Under the pieces are notes generated by a model. The model saw only the letters and a program-made list of their open reading frames with translations, ran no database searches and was not told the origin of the DNA. A program made the translations under genes and the position numbers. Positions 1 through 5,237 of a stretch of DNA of 40,738 nucleotides are shown here, in pieces. The stretch comes from an uncultured Oscillospiraceae bacterium. Its GTDB lineage: Bacteria > Bacillota > Clostridia > Oscillospirales > Acutalibacteraceae. The DNA is taken from assembly GCA_900539165.1 (NCBI GenBank), contig UQAZ01000015.1, forward strand, positions 1-40,738, in the 5' to 3' direction. Each line of letters starts with the position of its first letter. Within the stretch, counting starts at the first letter, position 1.

Positions 1-300
1 TTTTCTACTTCAAGTAGGTTCTTTTTGTACTGTCTGCACAATCTGGGGCAGTTCACTAATAGGGGGGTAGAAAATACATACAAAAAAGCCGTAAAGGCTT
101 TGTATAACAGCGTTTAAGCGTGTTTTTATTCAAGCATATCAAACTTAATGTTTGACATAAAAAAAGTCCCTGTGCAAGTTAGTAATTGAAGCCACTACTT
201 GCACAAGGCAAAATCAAATAACAAAGTCTACACTTTGCATTAATAATTATAATATATAATATTAAAATTTGCAAGTGTTTTCTTTGGGAAAGGATAAAAC
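1..300 (+). other. Noncoding leader of the Rep_2 gene
   Basis: I see no credible gene here. At 54-73 there is a CACTAATAGGGGGG motif that resembles the right half of the rolling-circle nick hairpin in the inovirus rep gene (3196-3215), but it lacks the left arm. An inverted repeat (GTGCAAGT at 172-179, ACTTGCAC at 197-204) could be a terminator or origin hairpin. A weak promoter for the Rep gene may lie at 235-262 (TTGCAT, 16 nt, TAATAT). Confidence 0.4.
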
Positions 301-897
301 TTGGCAGATTTAGAGAGATACACCCGTAATTTTTGTATCGAACTATATCCCGATAATGACGAGCATTATAAGGCTATTGAGAAAATTCTTAACAATGAAA
401 TTTTTGAGAATACAAGATATTGTGGTATTTTGCACGATTGTGATATTTTTCTTGAAACAACAGAAAATCACATAGAGGGCGAGTTAAAAAAAGCACATTG
501 GCATTTTGTGCTTGTAACAAAGTCTGCTAAAACTCGTCAACAAATTGCAAAGAAATTGAATGTTGAGCATAGATTTATTGAGCCTTGCGAAAAGGTCAAA
601 GGTAGTCTTACATATCTCATTCATTTGAATTGCGATACTAAGTATCAATACGACACATCAAGATTAGTAGGGGATATTGAGTTTATTTCTTTCATTACTG
701 AACAGGTTAATAAGCAAAAAGTCAACAAGAACTTTGCATTTAAGGTATTGAATGATTACATCAAAAATTATGACGGTTATTTGAGTGTTACTGAATTTAA
801 CGATTTTGTATATAGCCGTGGTTGCGTTCAACAGTTAAAGTCATTTCAGTTTATTTTTAAGAACACTATTGACGAGCATAATAAAAAATATCGTTAA
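301..897 (+). CDS. Rolling-circle replication initiator, Rep_2 (pMV158 RepB) family
   Basis: This 198-aa protein should nick the double-strand origin of a small circular replicon through an HUH endonuclease site. The metal-binding His-x-His motif is visible as KKAHWHFVL near residues 63-71. An upstream block (GILHDCDIF, about 42-50) and a downstream block (GSLTYLIH, about 101-108) occupy the places of the matching RepB blocks. The length is close to the roughly 210 aa of RepB. The start is a TTG with AAAGGA about 9 nt upstream. It is a different Rep family from the initiator in the neighbouring prophage, which argues that the two elements are distinct. Confidence 0.8.
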   Translation: MADLERYTRNFCIELYPDNDEHYKAIEKILNNEIFENTRYCGILHDCDIFLETTENHIEGELKKAHWHFVLVTKSAKTRQQIAKKLNVEHRFIEPCEKVKGSLTYLIHLNCDTKYQYDTSRLVGDIEFISFITEQVNKQKVNKNFAFKVLNDYIKNYDGYLSVTEFNDFVYSRGCVQQLKSFQFIFKNTIDEHNKKYR

Positions 898-929
898 ACT
901 TCTTAGCAAGTGTTAAATGTTCTGAGGTT

Positions 930-958
930 TCCGTTTTTCGCCATTGGCGAAAAACGGA
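930..958. repeat. Perfect 13-bp hairpin after the Rep_2 gene
   Basis: The arms CCGTTTTTCGCC (931-942) and GGCGAAAAACGG (946-957) pair perfectly around an ATT loop, and T930/A958 extend the stem. There is no T-run downstream, so it is a weak terminator candidate. In a single-stranded circular replicon such a hairpin could be a lagging-strand origin, a packaging signal, or a folded recombination substrate as known for CTXphi. The role is inferred. Confidence 0.55.
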
Positions 959-1092
959 CACAGACATACACTTGCTTTTTTCTTTGCTTTGATATATTCT
1001 TGTGGTGCGTAATTTGCATTTATCTGCTCTTAAATGTGTCTATTTGCCGTTTTTGCATTATTAGCAGGGAAAAACACAAACGAGTTTCAAAA

Positions 1093-1117
1093 TGTTCTAA
1101 TTTCGCAAAATTAATAT
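1093..1117 (+). repeat. Left attachment repeat (attL, hybrid dif half-site)
   Basis: This is the left copy of the 25-bp direct repeat. It contains the 11-bp arm ATTTCGCAAAA (1100-1110) and the 6-bp core TTAATA (1111-1116). The sequence that follows (TACCTATTTTT, 1117-1127) does not match the dif right arm, as expected if the right side here comes from the phage attP. The bases flanking the repeat differ from those at the other copy. Confidence 0.8.
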
Positions 1118-1166
1118 ACCTATTTTTTGGTACTTGTTTTTTCTTTTTGTGTCTGTTATAATAAAA

Positions 1167-1195
1167 ACAACGGAGTAGTTGCTGTACTCCGTTGT
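1167..1195 (-). terminator. Rho-independent terminator of the leftmost prophage gene
   Basis: Eleven-bp arms ACAACGGAGTA and TACTCCGTTGT enclose a 7-nt loop. Read on the minus strand the hairpin is followed by TTTTTAT. It lies just past the stop codon of the 1206-1430 gene and separates that gene from the att repeat. Confidence 0.8.
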
Positions 1196-1205
1196 CTGAT
1201 ACCTA

Positions 1206-1430
1206 TTAATCGGTATCGTTTGCCATATGCTCGAGGATTGAGATTATCTCATCAAGCGTATGGCTTTTTTCTTTTAGTGCTTTTATAAGCCGCACTAATT
1301 GTTTGAGGGTCATTTCTTCACCACCTTTCTCCTCTGATGTCTTTATTGCTTCAAGGTATCTGAGATTATTGCTTTTAAGCACCTTGGCAGAGGCTCTTAT
1401 ATAATTTTTATTTTTCTTATACTCCTGCAT
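1206..1430 (-). CDS. Small phage protein of unknown function
   Basis: This reading frame encodes up to 74 aa and is followed by a clear terminator. Two starts are possible. The outer ATG at 1430 has AAGGAAAG upstream. An internal Met, about residue 40, has a better AGGTGG site and would give about 35 aa (MTLKQLVRLIKALKEK...). The C-terminal half is predicted to be helical and charged, and no known domain is recognised. It is transcribed away from the structural genes, on the same strand as the repressor, so a regulatory or immunity role is possible but unproven. Confidence 0.5.
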   Translation of the reverse strand: MQEYKKNKNYIRASAKVLKSNNLRYLEAIKTSEEKGGEEMTLKQLVRLIKALKEKSHTLDEIISILEHMANDTD

Positions 1431-1714
1431 AACTTTTCTTTCCTTTCTTGAATTATTGCTTTTGAAGTCTCTGGCTGTCGGCTCTTATTTCGACGCTGCT
1501 TCAAAAGCATATGTTCTTGATTTTGTCAAAAACTCGCAGAGTAATAAATAAAAAAATTTTTAGTCATAGCTTAGAAAAAATTATTTTATTTATGGTTTTG
1601 ATGAAATCAAGGTTATATGCTAACTCCCTAAGGCGGAATAAGTGCTGACAGCTGGGAACAAAAGCTTTATTCAAAGGAAGTTGTGTTGTAGGTATAAGGC
1701 AAAAAAATAAAACC

Positions 1715-1739
1715 GTGTCAGCTTGCTGACACCCTTTTT
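1715..1739 (+). terminator. Hairpin with T-run
   Basis: GTGTCAGC (1715-1722) pairs with GCTGACAC (1725-1732) around a TT loop and is followed by CCTTTTTA. An A-rich stretch upstream could make it work on the minus strand too. No plus-strand gene ends just before it, so a structural role in the ssDNA genome is also possible. Confidence 0.5.
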
Positions 1740-1838
1740 ATCGTCAACGATATGGTAAAGCCTCTTTGTGATGACTTAGATAGCAAGTTTTGAAAATGCT
1801 CGAGTAATTTACAAAGTGTAATAAAAAATAAAGAAAAA

Positions 1839-1893
1839 CACGCCGATGAAGTCTCAGCTCGAACGAGCTCACACCTCATCAGCGTGCTTTTTT
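1839..1893. terminator. Long imperfect hairpin, likely bidirectional terminator
   Basis: The arms begin CACGCCGATGAAG and end CTCATCAGCGTG, with the inner perfect stem AGCTCG/CGAGCT. A T6 run follows on the plus strand and an A-rich flank lies on the other side. It sits downstream of the repressor and the 51-aa gene on the minus strand, so it probably ends that operon. As the longest hairpin in the noncoding region it is also a packaging-signal candidate. Confidence 0.6.
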
Positions 1894-1913
1894 GTATATT
1901 GTTATACTATTTG

Positions 1914-2069
1914 TTATCCGTTTTTTAACATGTTAAAGCAGAATTTTAATCCTCCCCAGGAGCTACTTATTGTTAATCCTAAAATAACAAAAGGTATAAA
2001 TGTTTCGTAAAATATTTCTATCATATTTACATCTTTTAATGCATTTGCTAAAATTGCTATATTTATCAT
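1914..2069 (-). CDS. 51-aa membrane protein downstream of the repressor
   Basis: This short gene starts at an ATG at 2069 with a strong AAAGGAG site 5 nt upstream and ends just before the terminator hairpin. The product (MINIAILANALKDVNMIEIF...) has one hydrophobic segment (about residues 20-36) and ends in KNG. It begins 10 nt after the repressor gene and should be cotranscribed with it. No family is recognised. Expression from the repressor operon suggests a function in the lysogen, such as superinfection exclusion, but that is a guess. Confidence 0.6.
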   Translation of the reverse strand: MINIAILANALKDVNMIEIFYETFIPFVILGLTISSSWGGLKFCFNMLKNG

Positions 2070-2079
2070 TTTTGCTCCT

Positions 2080-2301
2080 TTACTTTTTAGGTAATTTTGT
2101 TGGCAGATTTGTTAGATTTGCTATGTAATCTATTGTTACATCATAAAATTTTGCTAATTCAATTACATAATGGAAAGGGATTTCATATTCTCCTGTTTCC
2201 CATCTGCTGTATTGTTTTTGTGTCGTTCCTAATATTCCTGCTATTTTCTTTTGTGATAAATCTTTGTCTTCTCTTAAATCTCTTAGTCTTTGATAATACA
2301 T
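2080..2301 (-). CDS. Cro/CI-type HTH (XRE family) phage repressor
   Basis: This 73-aa protein is essentially a single helix-turn-helix domain. The pattern LRDLREDKDLSQKKIAGILG followed by QKQYSRWETGEYEIP is the standard XRE motif, with the recognition helix around residues 27-38. It has no separate dimerisation or cleavage domain, so it probably acts as a small dimer without RecA-dependent self-cleavage. The ATG at 2301 has GGAG about 9 nt upstream. It is divergent from the early operon and faces three TAGTAC motifs around the early promoter, which supports a lysogeny repressor role. Confidence 0.85.
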   Translation of the reverse strand: MYYQRLRDLREDKDLSQKKIAGILGTTQKQYSRWETGEYEIPFHYVIELAKFYDVTIDYIANLTNLPTKLPKK

Positions 2302-2331
2302 TACTACATCTCCTACAAAATTATTTTATCA

Positions 2332-2401
2332 TAGTACGAATTTGGGGTATTGACATTAGTACAATATTGGGGTATTATTGGGTTAGTACAAAACCGTACT
2401 A
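2332..2401. promoter_or_regulatory. Putative repressor operators, three TAGTAC sites
   Basis: TAGTAC occurs at 2332-2337, 2357-2362 and 2384-2389, a spacing of 25 and 27 nt. The first two are each followed by a similar AT-rich stretch ending GGGGTATT. The third is part of a palindrome with GTACTA at 2396-2401. The first lies upstream of the -35 box, the second within the promoter spacer and the third just after the -10 box. This is the layout expected for repressor control. Confidence 0.65.
2350..2378 (+). promoter_or_regulatory. Early promoter of the rightward phage operon
   Basis: A consensus -35 TTGACA (2350-2355), a 17-nt spacer and a -10 TATTAT (2373-2378) lie about 60 nt upstream of the first rightward gene. 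The overlapping TAGTAC motifs suggest that it is repressed in the lysogen. Confidence 0.8.
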
Positions 2402-2439
2402 AATTTTGTCGGCGGACATAAACGCAAAGGAGAAAAGAT

Positions 2440-2721
2440 ATGAAACAGAACGAAGAAATAAAAATTTATTATTTTATACCTTATAAAAGGAATTCAAAAG
2501 GTTATACTCGTTTGTGTGGTGCTGTCGGTACTCTTTCTGATAAAACTGCTTTAGAATTTATTCAAGATTTAATGGTTATTCCTGAATATAAATCCGTTGA
2601 ATTTTTCGAAGTTTTTTATCGCTCTGATAATGATTGGTCAGATTTAAAATATTTTGATACATTTCGTGTTGTTGATTTTAATGATTTAACTATTAATATT
2701 GAAAGAAATCTTTTTATATGA
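2440..2721 (+). CDS. First early-operon phage protein, unknown function
   Basis: This 93-aa soluble protein starts at an ATG preceded by AAAGGAGA. It is rich in aromatic and acidic residues (for example EFFEVFYRSDNDWSDLKYFD near residues 55-74) and has no membrane segment or recognisable motif. Its place as the first gene behind the repressor-controlled promoter, ahead of rep, suggests an early replication or regulatory function. That rests on position only. Confidence 0.65.
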   Translation: MKQNEEIKIYYFIPYKRNSKGYTRLCGAVGTLSDKTALEFIQDLMVIPEYKSVEFFEVFYRSDNDWSDLKYFDTFRVVDFNDLTINIERNLFI

Positions 2722-2731
2722 GGTGATTAAT

Positions 2732-2953
2732 ATGGCAGAACAAGAACTTGTAAAAATGGTAAGTGATTATGTTTCGGCTATTAATTCGTTTGGTATTAAT
2801 TATTTTGTTTGTGGTCTTTTTCTTGGCTTTGGCTTTTTTGCTACAGTAAATGCAATTATAGAAGTATCTGTATTTTTGGCACATAAGAACAGAGAGTATA
2901 GAGAAAAACGCAAATCAGACAAAAAGAACAAGGAGAAAACAGATGAAAAATAA
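2732..2953 (+). CDS. Small single-span phage membrane protein
   Basis: The product is 73 aa from the ATG at 2732, chosen because AGGTGA lies 6 nt upstream. A start 33 nt further upstream is open but lacks a site. One hydrophobic segment (about residues 22-46, including FVCGLFLGFGFF) is followed by a very basic tail rich in Lys and Arg, predicting the C-terminus in the cytoplasm. It overlaps the next gene by 11 nt. No family is recognised. Confidence 0.65.
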   Translation: MAEQELVKMVSDYVSAINSFGINYFVCGLFLGFGFFATVNAIIEVSVFLAHKNREYREKRKSDKKNKEKTDEK

Positions 2954-3170
2954 TTTTAGTGTTGATATTCATTTAACTTTAGATTTGGATGATTCAGTTA
3001 ATTTGTACCTTTATGAATATTTACTTTATGTAGGTAATCATTTAGTTGATTCAAGTTTTTCTAATGTTATTATCAATGTACTTTTTAATTCTGCTCATAA
3101 CGATAAAGATTTTATGACTTTTGGTCAATTTCTCGATAAATTTTGTGATAATTCGGAGGTGATGAAATGA
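2943..3170 (+). CDS. Small phage protein upstream of rep
   Basis: This 75-aa protein has AAGGAG upstream of its ATG and overlaps rep by 4 nt (ATGA), which suggests translational coupling. It is acidic, without Cys motifs or a membrane segment (opening MKNNFSVDIHLTLDLDDSVN). The coupling to rep hints at an accessory replication or copy-control role, but no homologue is recognised. Confidence 0.6.
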   Translation: MKNNFSVDIHLTLDLDDSVNLYLYEYLLYVGNHLVDSSFSNVIINVLFNSAHNDKDFMTFGQFLDKFCDNSEVMK

Positions 3171-4185
3171 ACGAAAAGCGGACGGCAACCCCCTACACTA
3201 ATAGGGGGTTAGAAACACCATTGGAATATCCGATAATTATAGACTATATCACGCTTTCGGGGCATTTTCAGACATTCAATGAAATGATTGACTTTTTAGG
3301 TCTTAAAAGTCTTGAAAATCAGTTTGAAGTTACAAGTCCTCGTTGGTTTTACAAAACAGCATATACATACGATAATGTAATAACTCTTATGCTCCAACAA
3401 AAGGATAGTATAACATCTGCTTGTATTAATATATCTGGTAGAGGTTGTAGAGTTATTGAAAGCTTTTCTTGCTTTAGTTTAACGGATATTATTTGTAAAT
3501 GCGTTGAGCGTGACGGCTTTAGTATATCTCGTGTCGATTTGGCAATGGATGTAATTGATAATAAATTTGATATTCAGACCTTAGTTAAAAATTATCGTAA
3601 AGGTAATTTTACTTGCCGTTCTAAATTTTCTAATATTATGGAGAGTATAGATGACGGCATTAAAGGTACAAGTTTGTATTTTGGAAAGCAAGCTTCTAAT
3701 ATTTATATTAACATTTATGACAAACGAGCTGAGAGAGGATATAAGCCTGAGGAGTTCCCTAATTGGGTTAGATTTGAAATCAGACTGAGAGGACCGAACG
3801 CTCAGGGGTTTGCTCAACAGCTTTATGATAGCGGTTTGAATGTTGGTTTTTTTATGCCGGCATACTTAATAACTATCTTAGATTCGTTGTTAATTCAAAC
3901 GATAGTCACAAATACCGTTTATCAACGGCGCCGTATTGGAAAAAGTTGCTATCTCATACCGACAAAATTTCGGTGTTTTCTAAGGTAGGTGTTGAGTATG
4001 ATATGTCAAAATTTGAAAATTATCTATTTCAACAATGTGGTTCCAGCATTTTAACTTATTTACAAACTCACAGCGTGCAAAATTTAATTGATGAGCTGGG
4101 TCAGAGAGACATTAAGTTAAATAAAAAGCAACAGCTGTTAGTTGATAATTATGTTCAGGATTGTGATTTTTATATAATTGAATAG
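3167..4185 (+). CDS. rep: Rep_trans family replication initiator, encoded in two frames
   Basis: This is a pT181 RepC-like (Rep_trans) nickase for rolling-circle replication. Frame 0 runs 3167-3988 (273 aa) and contains ISRVDLAMDV (120-129), YFGKQASNIYINIYDKR (171-187, with the likely nucleophilic Tyr at 180 or 184) and WVRFEIRLR (200-208). After the T7 run at 3847-3853 that frame turns into a non-conserved tail, while the -1 frame continues the family with NNYLRFV and STAPYWKKLL up to 4185. A -1 shift gives 339 aa. The start has GGAGGTGA upstream. The origin hairpin lies in codons 7-15. The frameshift could be programmed, or a recent one-T deletion. Confidence 0.85.
3187..3210 (+). other. 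Predicted double-strand origin (nick hairpin) inside rep
   Basis: AACCCCCTA (3187-3195) and TAGGGGGTT (3202-3210) form a perfect 9-bp stem with the loop CACTAA. The pT181 origin hairpin has the loop CTCTAA, is nicked between T and A, and also lies within the rep gene. By analogy the nick is predicted between 3199 and 3200. The nick position is inferred, but the hairpin itself is directly visible. Confidence 0.75.
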
Positions 4186-4195
4186 GAGGTATATT

Positions 4196-4429
4196 ATGAA
4201 TTCAATTATTGAGGTATTTCGTTCGTTCGGTATTACTGAATGGTCAATGTTTGTTACCAATATTTTGTTAGCTGGTTTTCTTATAGTCTATAATCAAAGT
4301 GCTTTGAAGTGCAAGGATAAGCTAACAGCTTATGAGCTTGAGCTTAAAGATAAGACTAAGCTCATAGAATATTACGAAAATGTAACAGGGAAGGGGGTAG
4401 TCGTGAATGAAAGCACAAATCAAGATTAA
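4196..4429 (+). CDS. Small phage membrane protein with coiled-coil tail
   Basis: The product is 77 aa from the ATG at 4196, which has a strong AGGAGGT site. One hydrophobic segment (about residues 15-33, MFVTNILLAGFLIVY) is followed by a charged helix rich in Lys, Glu and Leu. The topology is that of a small inner-membrane protein. It overlaps the next gene by 23 nt. No family is recognised. Confidence 0.65.
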   Translation: MNSIIEVFRSFGITEWSMFVTNILLAGFLIVYNQSALKCKDKLTAYELELKDKTKLIEYYENVTGKGVVVNESTNQD

Positions 4430-4682
4430 AGCTCCGGTTATTGATATGTATTCAACAGATTGGGAGTTTGACGGCAAAAAGGGTACTTCACATTTTGTTG
4501 TGATTTATGATTATGAAACTCATCAAGCTGAGAGATTAACTCTTTCTGCTGATGATATTAGCCTTTTCAATGCTATTTCTAACCTTGCATTGCTCGAGGA
4601 ATATGAGCTTGTCTGTGAGCTTAATGAAGCTTATGGCAAGGTTAAAAAGATACTTCTCGGAGTTGTTCAAAATGGAAAATAA
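4407..4682 (+). CDS. Candidate phage ssDNA-binding protein (gene V-like)
   Basis: This 91-aa soluble protein starts at an ATG behind AAGGGGG. It shows alternating beta-type segments (for example TSHFVVIYDYE near 27-37, and YELVCELNEAYGKVKKILLGV near 65-85) that would suit a small OB-fold. Filamentous phages encode an ssDNA-binding protein of about this size between rep and the coat genes, to coat the single strand before assembly. The assignment rests on size, position and predicted strand content. No diagnostic motif is seen. Confidence 0.5.
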   Translation: MKAQIKIKAPVIDMYSTDWEFDGKKGTSHFVVIYDYETHQAERLTLSADDISLFNAISNLALLEEYELVCELNEAYGKVKKILLGVVQNGK

Positions 4683-4824
4683 CGAGCTTCTTCAGGTTAT
4701 CTATTATCAGGTTGGCTCAATTCTTGTAATCGAATTAATTAAGTTTGCCATTGATTATATGGTAAAACCTCTTAAAAATTGGATTTCAAGTATGTTTCCT
4801 GAGGATTGGGGGAATAAGAATTGA
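4672..4824 (+). CDS. 50-aa phage membrane protein
   Basis: It starts at an ATG at 4672 that overlaps the end of the previous gene by 11 nt. The product (opening MENNELLQVIYYQVG) has one hydrophobic segment near residues 12-30 and ends with a short Trp-containing amphipathic stretch. Its size fits Ff pVII/pIX-like tip proteins, but other small membrane roles are possible. Confidence 0.6.
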   Translation: MENNELLQVIYYQVGSILVIELIKFAIDYMVKPLKNWISSMFPEDWGNKN

Positions 4825-4994
4825 AAGAGATAATTTTACTTTGTATATTCTTATGTTTCTTTATGTATGGTGTTATTGCTTCTTTAAGAGATTTAACACG
4901 CAAAATCATAAAGATTACATATGAAATAAAAAATACTAAAAGAAAGGAGTTAAACTATGTTCAAAACATTTCTGGCGGCGACAGTTCTCGATAA
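4821..4994 (+). CDS. 57-aa phage membrane protein with TTG start
   Basis: A TTG at 4821, overlapping the previous stop codon and preceded by GGGGGA, opens a frame coding for MKEIILLCIFLCFFMYGV followed by a basic region (TRKIIKITYEIKNTKRK). The frame overlaps the start of the major coat gene by 38 nt, and the coat gene's ribosome site lies within it. The hydrophobic start with a basic C-terminal half suggests a minor coat or tip protein. The TTG start and short length keep the call tentative. Confidence 0.5.
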   Translation: MKEIILLCIFLCFFMYGVIASLRDLTRKIIKITYEIKNTKRKELNYVQNISGGDSSR

Positions 4995-5133
4995 GACTAT
5001 CACATCAACAATGGTTGAGGGTGTTCTTAGCGAGGTAGTAGCTGTTATTCCTACTATTATCCCTGTTGCAATTAGCTTCATTGCTATTCGTAAGGGTATT
5101 AGCTTTGTGCTTGGTATGCTTCGTTCGGCATAA
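4957..5133 (+). CDS. Major coat protein (pVIII-like)
   Basis: This 58-aa protein has the build of a filamentous-phage coat protein: a short N-terminal part (residues 1-26), one hydrophobic helix (27-46, with Pro at 32 and 36), and a basic DNA-facing end (AIRKGISFVLGMLRSA). There is no cleavable signal peptide, as in Pf3-type coats. It has a strong AAAGGAG site and is followed directly by a good terminator, as Ff gene VIII is, which would raise coat mRNA above downstream mRNA. Its last 36 residues align without gaps to the tail of the 5238-5900 frame with 19 identities. Confidence 0.82.
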   Translation: MFKTFLAATVLDKTITSTMVEGVLSEVVAVIPTIIPVAISFIAIRKGISFVLGMLRSA

Positions 5134-5183
5134 ATTAAATTTGTAAAATCATTTTTTGTATATTTTTATGTTATTTGTTTGCG

Positions 5184-5217
5184 GGGGTACGGAGAAATCC
5201 GTACCTCTTATTTTTTT
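5184..5217 (+). terminator. Terminator behind the major coat gene
   Basis: GGTACGGA (5186-5193) pairs with TCCGTACC (5198-5205) around a GAAA tetraloop, with two more outer pairs, and a T7 run follows at 5211-5217. It separates the abundant coat gene from the minor coat gene, so partial read-through would set the ratio of the two. Confidence 0.88.
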
Positions 5218-5237
5218 AAGAAAGGAGTTTTTTCAAA

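Larger units (their letters stand above)
1..1117. mobile_element. Right end of a Rep_2-type rolling-circle element abutting the inovirus prophage
   Basis: This stretch carries one gene, a pMV158-type replication initiator, followed by a perfect hairpin, and it ends at the left 25-bp att repeat of the inovirus prophage. Its own left end lies outside the window. I read it as part of a second rolling-circle element that also used the dif site, giving a tandem arrangement. It does not look like the end of a second copy of the inovirus, because no coat or Zot gene precedes the repeat. A small integrated plasmid or phage satellite is equally possible. Confidence 0.5.
1431..1913. other. Hairpin-rich noncoding region of the prophage (candidate packaging signal / minus-strand origin)
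   Basis: No gene is seen in this stretch of about 480 nt. It carries three inverted repeats. At 1458-1508, GCTTTTGAAG pairs perfectly with CTTCAAAAGC and there is an inner GTCG/CGAC stem. At 1715-1732 there is an 8-bp stem. At 1839-1886 there is a long imperfect hairpin. In Ff phages the main noncoding region holds the packaging hairpin and the minus-strand origin, so the same roles are inferred here. Confidence 0.5.

Noticed and set aside
910..1161. An open frame of 83 codons crossing the left att repeat
   Set aside because: It starts inside the post-Rep hairpin region, runs across the recombination junction, has odd Phe/Cys-rich composition and no ribosome site. The junction would break it on excision.
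2097..2402. A 101-codon frame opposite the repressor
   Set aside because: It is antisense to a convincing XRE repressor and covers the operator/promoter region. Its Leu/Phe-rich content is the usual shadow of an AT-rich gene.
3946..4185. An independent small gene downstream of rep
   Set aside because: Its sequence continues the conserved C-terminal part of the Rep_trans protein, and the homology begins well upstream of its first Met.
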